A DNA stretch of 64,000 nt, taken from the NCBI GenBank assembly GCA_964402505.1, contig CAYOCP010000010.1, positions 62,001 through 126,000 of the forward strand, read 5' to 3'. The position numbers and the translations under genes are program-made. This stretch comes from SLRI01 sp964402505. GTDB lineage: Bacteria > Pseudomonadota > Alphaproteobacteria > Geminicoccales > Geminicoccaceae. Each line of letters begins with the position of its first letter. Position 1 is the first letter of the stretch. Under the pieces are notes generated by a model. That model was given only the letters and a program-made list of their open reading frames with translations, made no database searches and was not told the origin of the DNA. This document shows positions 36,613 to 45,677 of the stretch, piece by piece.

Positions 36613-36927
36613 ATGTACGCAGTGATCAAGACCGGCGGCAAGCAGTATCGCGTCGCCAAGGACGACCACCTTCGGATCGAGAAGCTCGACGTCGAGGTCG
36701 GCAGCACGGTCGAGTTCGACCAGGTGCTGCTCGTCGGTGGCGATGGCGCCGAGCCCAAAGTGGGCGCACCCCTGCTCGACGGGGCGAAGGTGACCGCAGA
36801 GGTGGTCGAGCAGACCCGGGGGCCGAAGATCGTCATCTTCAAGAAGCGCCGGCGCAAGAACTACCGCCGCCGGACCGGCCACCGGCAATACCTGACCGTG
36901 GTCAAGATCGCCGACATCGCCGCCTGA
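36613..36927 (+). CDS. rplU: 50S ribosomal protein L21
   Basis: A 104-residue ribosomal protein of the usual length. It begins MYAVIKTGGKQYRVAKDDHL and ends with the conserved basic stretch KKRRRKNYRRRTGHRQYLT. It binds 23S rRNA in the large subunit. A longer in-frame extension to 36505 is excluded by the family N-terminus and the promoter position. It is followed 28 bases later by rpmA. Confidence 0.97.
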   Translation: MYAVIKTGGKQYRVAKDDHLRIEKLDVEVGSTVEFDQVLLVGGDGAEPKVGAPLLDGAKVTAEVVEQTRGPKIVIFKKRRRKNYRRRTGHRQYLTVVKIADIAA

Positions 36928-36955
36928 GCGGGCGGGCGCATCCCAGGAGCATCCC

Positions 36956-37225
36956 ATGGCACACAAGAAAGCGGGCGGCAGCTCGAGAAACGGCCGCGAC
37001 ACGGTCGGCAAGCGGCTGGGCGTGAAGAAGTTCGGCGGCGAGCACGTCATCCCCGGCAACATCATCATCCGCCAGCGGGGCACCAAGTTCCATCCCGGCA
37101 ACGGCGTGGGCATGGGTCGCGACCACACGCTCTTCGCCCTGGTCGAGGGGCATGTGACCTTCAGGACCAGCGGCGACCGCCAGTCCGTCCACGTCACGCC
37201 GCAGGCGGCCCGGGCCGCCGGGTAG
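36956..37225 (+). CDS. rpmA: 50S ribosomal protein L27
   Basis: An 89-residue protein with the universal start AHKKAGGSSRNGRDTVGKRL and FHPGNGVGMGRDHTLFAL. Its N-terminal tail reaches the peptidyl-transferase centre. The Firmicutes-type cleavable N-terminal extension is absent. A strong intrinsic terminator follows at 37251-37278. Confidence 0.97.
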   Translation: MAHKKAGGSSRNGRDTVGKRLGVKKFGGEHVIPGNIIIRQRGTKFHPGNGVGMGRDHTLFALVEGHVTFRTSGDRQSVHVTPQAARAAG

Positions 37226-37250
37226 GCTTCCTTCGCGAGGCCGGCGAGCC

Positions 37251-37278
37251 GGGGAAAGGCGCCTGCCTTTCCCCTTTT
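37251..37278 (+). terminator. Intrinsic terminator after rpmA
   Basis: GGGGAAAGGC (37251-37260), loop GCCT, GCCTTTCCCC (37265-37274), then TTTT: a perfect ten-pair stem with a four-base loop. It separates ribosomal-protein transcription from obgE, which starts 38 bases later. Confidence 0.85.
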
Positions 37279-37315
37279 CGTTTCGACCGGCCTTTCCGCC
37301 TTTGGCCACGCCCCC

Positions 37316-38332
37316 ATGCGCTTTCTCGATTCGGCCAAGATCTTCGTGAAGTCGGGCGACGGCGGCAGCGGCTCGGCGGCGTTCCGGCGCGAGAAGTTCA
37401 TCGAGTTCGGCGGTCCCGACGGCGGCGACGGCGGCCGCGGCGGTGACGTGGTGGCGGTCGCCGATCCCGCGCTGAACACGCTGATCGACTACCGCTACCG
37501 GCAGCACTTCAAGGCCGGGCGCGGCCAGGGCGGCGCCGGGCGGGAGCGCACCGGAGCGAGCGGCAAGGATGTCGAGCTCCGCCTGCCGGTGGGAACGCAG
37601 ATCCTCGCCGACGACGAGGAGACGCTGATCGCCGACCTGCGGGAGCCCGGCGAGCGCGTGGTGCTGGCGAAAGGCGGCGATGGCGGCTTCGGCAATGTCC
37701 GCTTCAAGTCCTCGACCAACCGGACACCGCGCCGCGCCGATCCCGGCTGGCCCGGCGAGGAGCGCTGGCTCTGGCTGAAGCTGAAGCTGCTCGCCGATGC
37801 CGGGCTGGTCGGCCTGCCCAATGCCGGCAAGTCCACCTTCCTGGCATCGGTGAGCCGCGCCCGCCCGAAGATCGCCGACTACCCCTTCACGACGCTCGAG
37901 CCCCGGCTCGGCACCGTCGTCCTCGACGATCAGAGCCTCGTCATCGCCGACATTCCGGGCCTCATCGAGGGTGCCTCCCTGGGCGTCGGCCTCGGCGACC
38001 GCTTCCTCGGCCACATCGAGCGCTGCGCCACCCTCGTCCACCTCGTCGACGGCACCGCCGAGCACCCGGACGCGGCCTGGCGGACGGTGCGCGGCGAGCT
38101 CGAGGCCTACGGCCATGGCCTCGCGCAAAAACCGGAGATCCTCTGCCTCAACAAGATCGACGCGCTGACGCAGGAAGTGATCGAGGAGCGCCGCGCCCGG
38201 CTCGAAGCGGTCTCCGGGCAAAGGGTCCGCTGCATCTCCGGCGTGGCCAGGGAGGGCCTCGAGCTCGTGCTGCACGAGATCCTCGCGCATGTGCGCGCCC
38301 GCGGCCATGCCGCCGTGGAGGCACGGGGCTGA
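37316..38332 (+). CDS. obgE: Obg-family ribosome-assembly GTPase
   Basis: A 338-residue GTPase needed for 50S maturation and linked to stringent response and the cell cycle. The glycine-rich Obg domain is at residues 1-158 (KSGDGGSGSAAFRREKFIEF, GPDGGDGGRGGDVV). The G domain follows, with G1 GLPNAGKST (166-174), G3 DIPGLIEGA, G4 NKID and G5-like ISGVAREG. The C-terminal extension is short, as in many Alphaproteobacteria. It lies between rpmA and proB in the standard conserved order. Confidence 0.96.
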   Translation: MRFLDSAKIFVKSGDGGSGSAAFRREKFIEFGGPDGGDGGRGGDVVAVADPALNTLIDYRYRQHFKAGRGQGGAGRERTGASGKDVELRLPVGTQILADDEETLIADLREPGERVVLAKGGDGGFGNVRFKSSTNRTPRRADPGWPGEERWLWLKLKLLADAGLVGLPNAGKSTFLASVSRARPKIADYPFTTLEPRLGTVVLDDQSLVIADIPGLIEGASLGVGLGDRFLGHIERCATLVHLVDGTAEHPDAAWRTVRGELEAYGHGLAQKPEILCLNKIDALTQEVIEERRARLEAVSGQRVRCISGVAREGLELVLHEILAHVRARGHAAVEARG

Positions 38333-38337
38333 AGCGC

Positions 38338-39495
38338 ATGCAGCCCGCCGCCCTCCTCGCCCGGCGACGGGTCACGCTCAAGATCGGCTCGGCCCTGCTC
38401 GTCGACGAGGAGGGGCACATCCGCCGAAGCTGGCTCGACGGCCTCGCCGCCGATATCGGCGAGCTCGTCGGCTCGGGCAGCCGGGTGATCGTCGTCACCT
38501 CGGGTGCGATCGCCCTCGGCCGCAGGGCGCTCGGCCTGCCGCCACGTCCGCTGCGCCTCGAGGAGAAGCAGGCCGCCGCCGCCACCGGCCAGATCCTGCT
38601 CGCCGGCGCCTGGGCCGAGAGCCTCGCCCATCACGGCCTCCGGGCCGCCCAGCTTCTCGTCACCCTCGGCGACACGGAGAGCCGGCGCCGCTACCTCAAC
38701 GCCCGGGCGACCATCGAGACCCTGCTGCGGCTGGGTGCCGTGCCCGTCGTCAACGAGAACGACACCGTCGCCACGGCCGAGATCCGCTACGGCGACAACG
38801 ACAGGCTCTCGGCCCGGGTCGCGGTGATGGCGGGTGCCGAGACGCTCGTCCTCCTCTCCGACATCGACGGGCTCTACACCGCCGATCCCGGCCGCGATCC
38901 CGACGCCCGGCACATTCCCGAGGTCGGGGAGATCAATGCCGACATCGCGGCCATGGCCGGCGGGCCGGCGAGCGCCGTCGGCACGGGCGGCATGGCGAGC
39001 AAGCTCGTCGCCGCCACCATCGCGACCCAGAGCGGCTGCGCCGTCCTGCTGACCAGCGGCAAGACCGACCGGCCGCTCCGGGCCCTGCGCCTGGGCGGCC
39101 GCTCCACCGTCTTCCTCGCCCGCTCCAACCCGCGCCGCGCGCGCAAGGACTGGCTCGCCGCGACCCTGAAGCCCTCCGGCAGCCTCACCGTCGACGACGG
39201 CGCCCTGCGTGCCCTCGAGCGCGGCTCGAGCCTGCTGCCGGCCGGCGTCGCCGCCGTCGCCGGCCGCTTCGAGCGCGGCGACGCGGTGCTCGTGCTCGAC
39301 CGTGCCGGCACCACCGTCGCCAAGGGGCTCGTCGCCTACGATTCCGCCGACGCGGAGCGGATCCGGGGCCGGCGAACCGCCGACATCGAGGCCCTGCTCG
39401 GCTGGCGCGGCCGCGACGAGATGATCCATCGGGACGATCTGGTGCTGGTCCGCTCGAAGGCCGAAGCGGCGGGCGACGCCGAGGCCGGCGGCTGA
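38338..39495 (+). CDS. proB: Glutamate 5-kinase
   Basis: A 385-residue enzyme that phosphorylates glutamate with ATP, the first step of proline synthesis. The amino-acid-kinase domain (VTLKIGSALLVDEEG, VVTSGAIALGRRALGL, VPVVNENDTVATAEIRYGDN, GTGGMASKLVAA) is followed by a C-terminal PUA domain (about 290-370). It begins five bases after obgE. Its product is channelled to ProA, encoded 82 bases downstream. Confidence 0.96.
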   Translation: MQPAALLARRRVTLKIGSALLVDEEGHIRRSWLDGLAADIGELVGSGSRVIVVTSGAIALGRRALGLPPRPLRLEEKQAAAATGQILLAGAWAESLAHHGLRAAQLLVTLGDTESRRRYLNARATIETLLRLGAVPVVNENDTVATAEIRYGDNDRLSARVAVMAGAETLVLLSDIDGLYTADPGRDPDARHIPEVGEINADIAAMAGGPASAVGTGGMASKLVAATIATQSGCAVLLTSGKTDRPLRALRLGGRSTVFLARSNPRRARKDWLAATLKPSGSLTVDDGALRALERGSSLLPAGVAAVAGRFERGDAVLVLDRAGTTVAKGLVAYDSADAERIRGRRTADIEALLGWRGRDEMIHRDDLVLVRSKAEAAGDAEAGG

Positions 39496-39577
39496 CCGGT
39501 GGCGGACCCGCCGCTGGCCGCGGACACCTCTTTGCTGCTATGCAACGCTCGAAACGGAACCCAGTCGGATCACCGCC

Positions 39578-40855
39578 ATGGCAACGGCATTCGAGGACAC
39601 GCTGGCCCAGGACATCAGGGCCATGGGCCAGAGCGCCCGCGCCGCCTCGCTCATCCTCGCCTCGACCCCGCGCGTGCTGAAGGACGAGGCGTTGCGCGCG
39701 GCGGCCGCCGGGTTGCGCGCGCAGCAGGAAGCCATTCTCGAGGCCAATGAAAGGGACCTCGCCGACGGCCGGGCGCGGCATCTCACCCCCGCCTTGCTCG
39801 ACCGGCTGGCGCTCGATCCCCGGCGCATCGACGGCATCGCCAGGAGCCTCGAGGCGATCGCCGAGCTCGGCGATCCGGTGGGCCAGGAGATCGCCCGCTG
39901 GCAGCGCCCGAACGGCCTCGACATCGCCCGCGTGCGCACCCCGCTCGGCGTCATCGGCGTGATCTACGAGAGCCGGCCCAACGTCACGGCCGACGCCGGC
40001 GGCCTCTGCCTCAAGGCCGGCAACGCCGTGATCCTCAGGGGCGGCTCGGAGAGCTGCCATTCGTCGGCCGCCATCCACGCCTGCCTGGTCCAGGGACTGG
40101 CGACGGCCGGGCTGCCGCTCGACGCGATCCAGCTCGTCGGCACCACCGACCGGCGGGCCGTCGGCTTCCTGCTCCAGGAGAGCCGCTACGTCGACGTCAT
40201 CGTGCCGCGCGGCGGACGCTCGCTGATCGAGCGGGTGCAGGCCGAGGCCCGCATGCCGGTCTTCGCCCATCTCGACGGCATCTGCCACGTCTACCTGCAC
40301 GCCAGGGCCGACCCCGCCATGGCGCGGGCCATCGCACTCAACGCCAAGATGCGGCGCACCGGGATCTGCGGCGCCATGGAAACGCTGCTCTGCGACAGCA
40401 GCGCCGCCCCTTCCCTCCTGCCGCCCATCCTCGACGATCTGGCCCGCGCCGGCTGCGAGCTGCGCGGCGATTCCGGCGTCATGGCGCTGGATTCCCGCGT
40501 GCTGGCCGCGACCGAGGAGGACTGGCGGACGGAGTATCTGGACGCCATCCTGGCGGTGAAGCTGGTCGACGGGCTCGAGGATGCCATCGACCACATCGAG
40601 GCCTACGGCTCGCACCATACCGACAGCATCGTCACCGCCGACGCCAGGGCCGCCGCGACCTTCCTCGGCCGGGTCGACAGCGCCATCGTCATGCACAACG
40701 CCTCCACCCAGTTCGCCGATGGCGGCGAGTTCGGCATGGGTGCCGAGATCGGCATCTCGACCGGCCGCATGCACGCGCGCGGCCCGGTCGGCGTCGAGCA
40801 GCTCACCAGCTTCAAGTACCAGGTGCGCGGCAATGGCCAGACCCGTCCGGGCTGA
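39578..40855 (+). CDS. proA: Gamma-glutamyl phosphate reductase
   Basis: A 425-residue NADPH-dependent aldehyde-dehydrogenase-fold enzyme for the second step of proline synthesis. Landmarks are PLGVIGVIYESRPNVTADAG, GNAVILRGGSES, MRRTGICGAMETLL (catalytic Cys) and AIVMHNASTQFADGGEFGMG. ATG 39578 precedes the family N-terminus closely. The gene pair proB-proA is complete and intact. Confidence 0.96.
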   Translation: MATAFEDTLAQDIRAMGQSARAASLILASTPRVLKDEALRAAAAGLRAQQEAILEANERDLADGRARHLTPALLDRLALDPRRIDGIARSLEAIAELGDPVGQEIARWQRPNGLDIARVRTPLGVIGVIYESRPNVTADAGGLCLKAGNAVILRGGSESCHSSAAIHACLVQGLATAGLPLDAIQLVGTTDRRAVGFLLQESRYVDVIVPRGGRSLIERVQAEARMPVFAHLDGICHVYLHARADPAMARAIALNAKMRRTGICGAMETLLCDSSAAPSLLPPILDDLARAGCELRGDSGVMALDSRVLAATEEDWRTEYLDAILAVKLVDGLEDAIDHIEAYGSHHTDSIVTADARAAATFLGRVDSAIVMHNASTQFADGGEFGMGAEIGISTGRMHARGPVGVEQLTSFKYQVRGNGQTRPG

Positions 40856-40873
40856 CCTCGCCTGGGCGCCCGC

Positions 40874-41575
40874 GTGACATCGCACCTCCCAGGGATCGAC
40901 GGCGAGCCGCCCCTCGGCCGGCGCCGCGGCCCGCGCCTCTTTCGCCGGCAGCCCGAGCCGGCGCCACCCCCCCGCCCGCCGCGACGCGCCATCGGCCTGC
41001 TCGGCGGCTCGTTCAACCCCGCCCATGCCGGCCACCTCTATGTCAGCCGCGAGGCCATCAAGCGCCTCGGGCTCGACGGGGTCTGGTGGCTGGTGTCGCC
41101 GCAGAACCCCCTGAAGCCCAAGGTCGGCATGGCGCCTTTCGAGGACCGCCTCGCCCGGGCCCGGGCGCTCGCCGATGATCCCCGCATCCTGGTCAGCGAC
41201 CTCGAGCAGCGCCTTCGCACCATCTACACCGCCGACACGCTGGCCAGGCTGGCGCTTCTCCCCGACACGCGCTTCGTCTGGCTGATCGGTGCCGACAATC
41301 TCGTCCAACTGCCGCGCTGGCACCACTGGCGACGCATCTTCGCCCTCGCACCGATTGCGGTCTTCGACCGGACACCCCATTCTAGAGGTGCCGCTTCAGG
41401 TCGTGCCGCCAGCCTTTTCGGACATGCCCGCCTGCCCGAGTGCCAGGCCCGACATCTGAAGGAGCGAGCGGCGCCGGCCTGGGTCTTCCTGCATCTGCCA
41501 CCCCATCCGGCGTCGAGCACGGCGATCCGCGCCGGTCGCCAGAACGCCGCCACCCACCGGGAGAGAACGCCCTGA
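40874..41575 (+). CDS. nadD: Nicotinate-nucleotide adenylyltransferase
   Basis: A 233-residue NAD-synthesis enzyme. The nucleotidyltransferase core starts with IGLLGGSFNPAHAGHLYVS (HxGH motif). FVWLIGADNLVQLPRWHHW and the late PASSTAIRAG (SSTxIR motif) complete the active site. The N-terminal 38 residues are Pro/Arg-rich and not part of the fold; GTG 40874 is the only upstream start, but the true start may be later. Its TGA stop overlaps a CTG that appears to start rsfS. Confidence 0.93.
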   Translation: MTSHLPGIDGEPPLGRRRGPRLFRRQPEPAPPPRPPRRAIGLLGGSFNPAHAGHLYVSREAIKRLGLDGVWWLVSPQNPLKPKVGMAPFEDRLARARALADDPRILVSDLEQRLRTIYTADTLARLALLPDTRFVWLIGADNLVQLPRWHHWRRIFALAPIAVFDRTPHSRGAASGRAASLFGHARLPECQARHLKERAAPAWVFLHLPPHPASSTAIRAGRQNAATHRERTP

Positions 41576-41961
41576 CCGCGACCCCAGAACCCCAAGCCGC
41601 CGATTCCGTCCTGCCCCTGGTCATGAGCTCGCTCGACGACGACAAGGCGCTCGAGCCCAGCGTCATCGACCTCGCCGGCAAGACCACGCTCGCCGACCAC
41701 ATGGTCGTGGCGACCGGCACGTCGCAGCGCCACCTGGCGTCGATGGCCGAGAAGCTCATCCAGCGCCTGAAGGAAGCCGGACGCGAAGGCATCCAGGCGG
41801 AAGGGCTCGGCGACAGCTCCTGGGTCCTGATCGACGCGGGCGAGGTGATCGTCCACCTGTTCCGCGCCGAGACGCGCTCCTTCTACGACATCGAGCGCCT
41901 CTGGCAGGTCGTGCCGCGCGAGCGGCTGCGGGCCGCCAACAACGCGGCCGACCCTGGCTGA
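41572..41961 (+). CDS. rsfS: Ribosomal silencing factor RsfS
   Basis: A DUF143-family protein that binds L14 and blocks subunit joining in slow growth. Core motifs are SLDDDKALEPSVIDLAGKTT, LADHMVVATGTSQRH, and WVLIDAGEVIVHLFRAETR with FYDIERLW. The fold normally has about ten residues before LDDDKA. The first ATG (41623, giving 112 residues) lies inside that part, so CTG 41572, overlapping the nadD stop as CTGA, is the likelier start (129 residues). No ATG, GTG or TTG occurs in between. The end overlaps rlmH in the same CTGA manner. Confidence 0.85.
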   Translation: MTATPEPQAADSVLPLVMSSLDDDKALEPSVIDLAGKTTLADHMVVATGTSQRHLASMAEKLIQRLKEAGREGIQAEGLGDSSWVLIDAGEVIVHLFRAETRSFYDIERLWQVVPRERLRAANNAADPG

Positions 41962-42392
41962 AGGTCAGCATTCTCGCCCTCGGCCGCAATCGCGACGCCG
42001 ATCTCGACCGCCTGACCCGGGGCTACCTCGCCAGATGCCCCTGGTCGATCCGGCTCACCGAGCTGGTGCCGCGCAAGGGCGAGAGCGAGGCCGCCCGTCT
42101 CCTGCGCGCGCTTCCCGAGAACGCCGTCCTCATCGCCCTCGACGAAGGTGGCGAGGACATCACCAGCGGCGAGCTGGCCCGGCGCCTCGGCCAGTGGCGG
42201 GACCAGGGCCGCGACCTCGCCTTCTTGATCGGCGGCGCCGACGGCCTCGACCCGCCGACATTGGCCCAGGCCGACTGGCGCCTCGCCCTCGGCCGCCTCA
42301 CCTGGCCCCATCTCCTCGTGCGCCTGCTCCTCGCCGAGCAGCTCTACCGCGCGAGCACCATCCTCGCAGGGCACCCGTATCACCGGGGGTGA
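41958..42392 (+). CDS. rlmH: 23S rRNA (pseudouridine1915-N3)-methyltransferase
   Basis: A 144-residue SPOUT methyltransferase acting on 70S ribosomes in the decoding region. KVSILALGRNRDADLDRLTR is the family N-terminus, FLIGGADGLDPP the SAM-binding knot and LLAEQLYRASTILAGHPYHR the C-terminal tail. The only start that retains the conserved first strand is CTG 41958, which overlaps the rsfS stop (CTGA). The next candidate, GTG 42066, would remove the first 36 residues and destroy the fold. It ends the conserved block and converges on the NagB-II-like gene. Confidence 0.88.
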   Translation: MKVSILALGRNRDADLDRLTRGYLARCPWSIRLTELVPRKGESEAARLLRALPENAVLIALDEGGEDITSGELARRLGQWRDQGRDLAFLIGGADGLDPPTLAQADWRLALGRLTWPHLLVRLLLAEQLYRASTILAGHPYHRG

Positions 42393-42453
42393 GCTCGGCG
42401 AAAGCGGGACGGGAACGGCACCCCGAAAGCCTGTCCGGACCATGGAGAGGCTC

Positions 42454-43479
42454 CTACACCGTCGAGGTGACCTTCTTCAGGCCTCTTGGCTTGTCCGGGT
42501 CGTGGCCCCGGGCGACGGCGAGAGCGGCGGCCATGGGATAGAAGGCGGTGATCGCCACGATCGGGTCGAGCAGCGGATGCAGGGGCTCCGGCAGCCGCAC
42601 CACCTGCCCCGCGACGCTGGCATCGGGGCTCGCCGTGATCACCGTGCCACCGGCCGCCGCCATCTCGGCCGCGAAAACGGCCGTATCGGCGCCGCCCGCG
42701 TCGGCGAGGGCGAGCGCCAGGAGCGGGAATCCATCGTCGATCACCGCCCGGGGACCGTGCCGCACCTCGGCCGAGCTGAACGCCTCGGCATGGAGGTAGG
42801 AGGTCTCCTTCAGCTTGAGCGCCGCCTCGTTGGCGATCGCCAGGGTCGGCCCGCGGCCGAGAACGTAGAGGTGCTCGGCCGGGGCGAGGGCCTCGACCGC
42901 CCGCCCCCAGTCCACCCCGAGCGCCGCCTCGAGCCGTTCCGGCAGGCGCTCGAGGCTCTCTTCGAGCGTTCTGTCCCCGCGCCAGACGGCGATCAGCCGG
43001 GCGATGGCGACGAGCGTCAAAACGAAGCTCTTGGTCGCGGCGACGCTCCGCTCGGCCCCGGCGCGTTGCGGCAGCTCATGCCGCGCCGCGCCGGCGAGCG
43101 GCGAGCCGGGCTGGTTGACGATCGCCGCCGTCACCGCTCCCGATGCCGTCGCCGCCTCCATGCTGGCCACGAGATCGGGGCTGGCCCCCGACTGCGAGAG
43201 CCCGAGCACGAGCGCCCGGCCGAGCTCCGGCTTGACGCCGTAGCGGCTGACCAGGGATGGCGGCAGCGAGGCGGTGGCGAGTCCGGCGGCGAGTGCCAGC
43301 AGGGTGGCGCCATAGCTCGCGGCATGGTCCGAGCTGCCGCGCGCGATGGTCGCGGCGAAGACCGGTGGCGACGCATCGAGGGCCGCGGCGAGCGCGGCAT
43401 AGGCCTCGCCATCCGCCGCCAGCTGGGCCGCCACCAGCTTCGGGGTCTGGCCCACCTCGTCGAGCATGAGGGACGACAT
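42454..43479 (-). CDS. Double-SIS amino-sugar phosphate deaminase/isomerase (NagB-II/AgaS-like)
   Basis: A 341-residue protein equal to the isomerase half of GlmS without the glutaminase domain. It has two SIS folds: ARGSSDHAASYG with SQSGASPDLVAS and ERSVAATKSF in the first; GRGPTLAIANEAALKLKET and EAFSSAEVRHGP in the second. The context (GlcNAc kinase, MurQ, NagA) supports glucosamine-6-phosphate deaminase activity, replacing classical NagB, which is absent here. ATG 43479 follows AAAGGA. It lies 14 bases after the kinase gene in one minus-strand operon. Confidence 0.87.
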   Translation of the reverse strand: MSSLMLDEVGQTPKLVAAQLAADGEAYAALAAALDASPPVFAATIARGSSDHAASYGATLLALAAGLATASLPPSLVSRYGVKPELGRALVLGLSQSGASPDLVASMEAATASGAVTAAIVNQPGSPLAGAARHELPQRAGAERSVAATKSFVLTLVAIARLIAVWRGDRTLEESLERLPERLEAALGVDWGRAVEALAPAEHLYVLGRGPTLAIANEAALKLKETSYLHAEAFSSAEVRHGPRAVIDDGFPLLALALADAGGADTAVFAAEMAAAGGTVITASPDASVAGQVVRLPEPLHPLLDPIVAITAFYPMAAALAVARGHDPDKPRGLKKVTSTV

Positions 43480-43493
43480 CCGCAATCCTTTCG

Positions 43494-44402
43494 TCAGGCT
43501 TCGGGAAATTCCGCGGCGCTTCGGCCACGGGCGATCAGCAAGGCGCCATCCAAGGGCGAGCCCGCCCGCGCGCTTCGGTCCAGCGCCGGGCCGAGCGCCG
43601 CGGCGATGGGCGCCCGAAAGACCTCGGCGAGGCCGCCACCCAGGACCAGCTTCTCGCTTTCCGTGGCGGCGAGAGCGTGGGCCAGCCGCACGAGATGGTC
43701 CGCCGCCTCGTCGATCAGGAGCCGGGCATGCCGGTCGCCGCGCCCGGCCGTCTCGATCACCAGAGGGGCGAGGCTCGCGAACTCCCGGGGCCGCGCCTCC
43801 TTGAGCCAGGCCAGGATCGCGGAGGGCGACGACCCGAGCCGCGCCTCCAGGAGCGGCCAGAGGCCGCTTTCCGCATCGGCGCCATAGCCGTCGAGCCGCT
43901 CGAGCCAGTCGCCCACCGCCCGAAAGCCGAGCCAGGCACCGCCGCCCCGATCGCCGATCGGAAAGCCCCAGCCGCCGAACTGGCGGTTCGCACCGTCCGC
44001 TCGAAGCCGGAACCCGACCACCCCGGTGCCGATGGCGAGGAGGGCTCCGGGGCGCCCCTCGACCGCCCCGATCAGCGCCACATAGCCGTCGCTCGAGAGA
44101 TGCAGCGCCGCGAAATCCGCGAAGGCCGCCCGAAAGCGCTCGGCACTGCCGGGTGCACTCGTCCCGGCGAGCCCGGCACTCAGCACGGTGACGGCGGCGG
44201 CCGCTTCGGGATCGAGCCCCACCCCGAGGCAGAGCTGCTGCCAAAGGGCGCGGATCTCGGCGAGACCGCCCGCCGGGTCCTGAAAGAGGTTGCAGGGTCC
44301 GCCGGTCGCCTCGGCGATCACCCCGCCCTTGCCCGGAGCCAGCACCGCCCGGGTCTTGGTGCCACCGCCATCGACGGCCAGGATATAGCGTTGCTCACCC
44401 AT
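43494..44402 (-). CDS. N-acetylglucosamine kinase (BadF/BadG ATPase family)
   Basis: A 302-residue ASKHA-fold sugar kinase. The phosphate-1 motif is ILAVDGGGTKTRAVLA, and GALLAIGTGVVGFRL and FGGWGFPIGDRGGGAWLG are typical of GlcNAc kinases of the BadF type. A late KLVLGGGLAEVF forms the adenosine loop. It would make GlcNAc-6-phosphate (or phosphorylate anhydro/N-acetylmuramyl sugars) for NagA and the SIS deaminase. First gene of the minus-strand unit, divergent from murQ across 174 bases. Confidence 0.88.
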   Translation of the reverse strand: MGEQRYILAVDGGGTKTRAVLAPGKGGVIAEATGGPCNLFQDPAGGLAEIRALWQQLCLGVGLDPEAAAAVTVLSAGLAGTSAPGSAERFRAAFADFAALHLSSDGYVALIGAVEGRPGALLAIGTGVVGFRLRADGANRQFGGWGFPIGDRGGGAWLGFRAVGDWLERLDGYGADAESGLWPLLEARLGSSPSAILAWLKEARPREFASLAPLVIETAGRGDRHARLLIDEAADHLVRLAHALAATESEKLVLGGGLAEVFRAPIAAALGPALDRSARAGSPLDGALLIARGRSAAEFPEA

Positions 44403-44576
44403 GGCCAGCGCATACAGAAAAACGCCTCGACCGGCAACGCGCCGGCCCCGGGCCTCCCACCTCGATGAGGCCGTTCCGGCATCGGCTTGATGCGCGAACG
44501 GCCTTTCGCTGCCTCGCCAGTCGACTCTTGCGCCGCTGTCCTTTCTGGTATGTTCGGGCCGGCTTCGGAGAAGGGA

Positions 44577-45479
44577 ATGGACACGGAACGACGCCTCGAG
44601 CGCTATCGCGCCGCCGATCGCTGGCCGACCGGGGAAGCGCTCGCCGCCATGCTCGACAACCAGTCGGCCGCCTTCTGCGCCGTTCGGCAGGCGCTGCCGG
44701 CCCTCGCCGCCGCCGTTCGCGCGGCGGCCCACCGTCTCGGCAGCGGGCGGGGCCGGCTGGTCTATGTCGGCGCCGGCGCCTCCGGCCGCCTCGCCGTCCA
44801 GGACGGCGTCGAGCTCCATCCCACCTTCGGCTGGCCGCACGACCGGCTGCTCTTCCTTCTGGCCGGCGGCGAAGCGGCCCTGATGCGCTCGCGCGAGGGG
44901 GCCGAGGACGATGCCGAGGCCGGCGCCGGAGCGAGCATGGAGCACGGGATCGACCGGCAGGACGTGGTTCTCGGCGTCGCCGCCTCCGGCACCACCGCCT
45001 TCACCCGGGCCGCCATAGGTGCTGCCAGGGAACGGGGTGCCCTCACCATCGGCATGGCCAACAACCGGACGGCACCGCTGCTCCTCGATGCGGAGCACGC
45101 CGTCCTCCTCGAGACCGGGCCCGAGTTCCTCGCCGGCTCGACCCGCATGACCGCCGGCACGGCGCAGAAAATGGCGCTCAATCTCTTCTCGACCCAGACC
45201 ATGACCGAGCTCGGCCGCGTCTATGACGGCCTCATGGTCAACGTCGTCCCCTCCAACGCCAAGCTGATCGAGCGCGGCCGACGGATGGTCGGGATCATCA
45301 CCGGCTGCGACGAGGCGACGGCCCGGGACGCGCACGAGGAGGCCGGACACGACGTCAAGCTCGCCGTGCTCATCGTCGACGGACTGCCGCTCGACGCGGC
45401 CCGAAGCTGCCTCGCCCGGGCCAAAGGCGATCTCCGCCGAGCCCGCGACATCGAGCCCGAGCCCATCCACGAGACCTGA
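44577..45479 (+). CDS. murQ: N-acetylmuramic acid 6-phosphate etherase
   Basis: A 300-residue SIS-domain lyase that removes lactate from MurNAc-6-P to give GlcNAc-6-P during wall recycling. It has YVGAGASGRLAVQDGVELHP, VLGVAASGTTAFTRAAIGAA, the characteristic LAGSTRMTAGTAQKMALN and VNVVPSNAKLIERG. GGAGAAGGGA precedes ATG 44577; the frame is open to 44487 but without family sequence. TATGTT at 44549-44554 may be its -10 box. nagA follows on the same strand after 198 bases. Confidence 0.94.
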   Translation: MDTERRLERYRAADRWPTGEALAAMLDNQSAAFCAVRQALPALAAAVRAAAHRLGSGRGRLVYVGAGASGRLAVQDGVELHPTFGWPHDRLLFLLAGGEAALMRSREGAEDDAEAGAGASMEHGIDRQDVVLGVAASGTTAFTRAAIGAARERGALTIGMANNRTAPLLLDAEHAVLLETGPEFLAGSTRMTAGTAQKMALNLFSTQTMTELGRVYDGLMVNVVPSNAKLIERGRRMVGIITGCDEATARDAHEEAGHDVKLAVLIVDGLPLDAARSCLARAKGDLRRARDIEPEPIHET

Positions 45480-45677
45480 AAGCGCGTTCCGCGAGATGAC
45501 CCTGCGACCCGCTTCGACCGTCCCCTACCCGATTGCGTCCGGATCGAAAGTCCGCCTTCTGCGGCGATCCGCGGCCCGGATCGCCGGCGGCCGGCCGATG
45601 GCGCTCACCCCTTCCTTCCACCGCGCGGAGCGTTCCGACCTCGTCGCCAAGAGGCGTCGCAACCGACGGAGGCGCGC

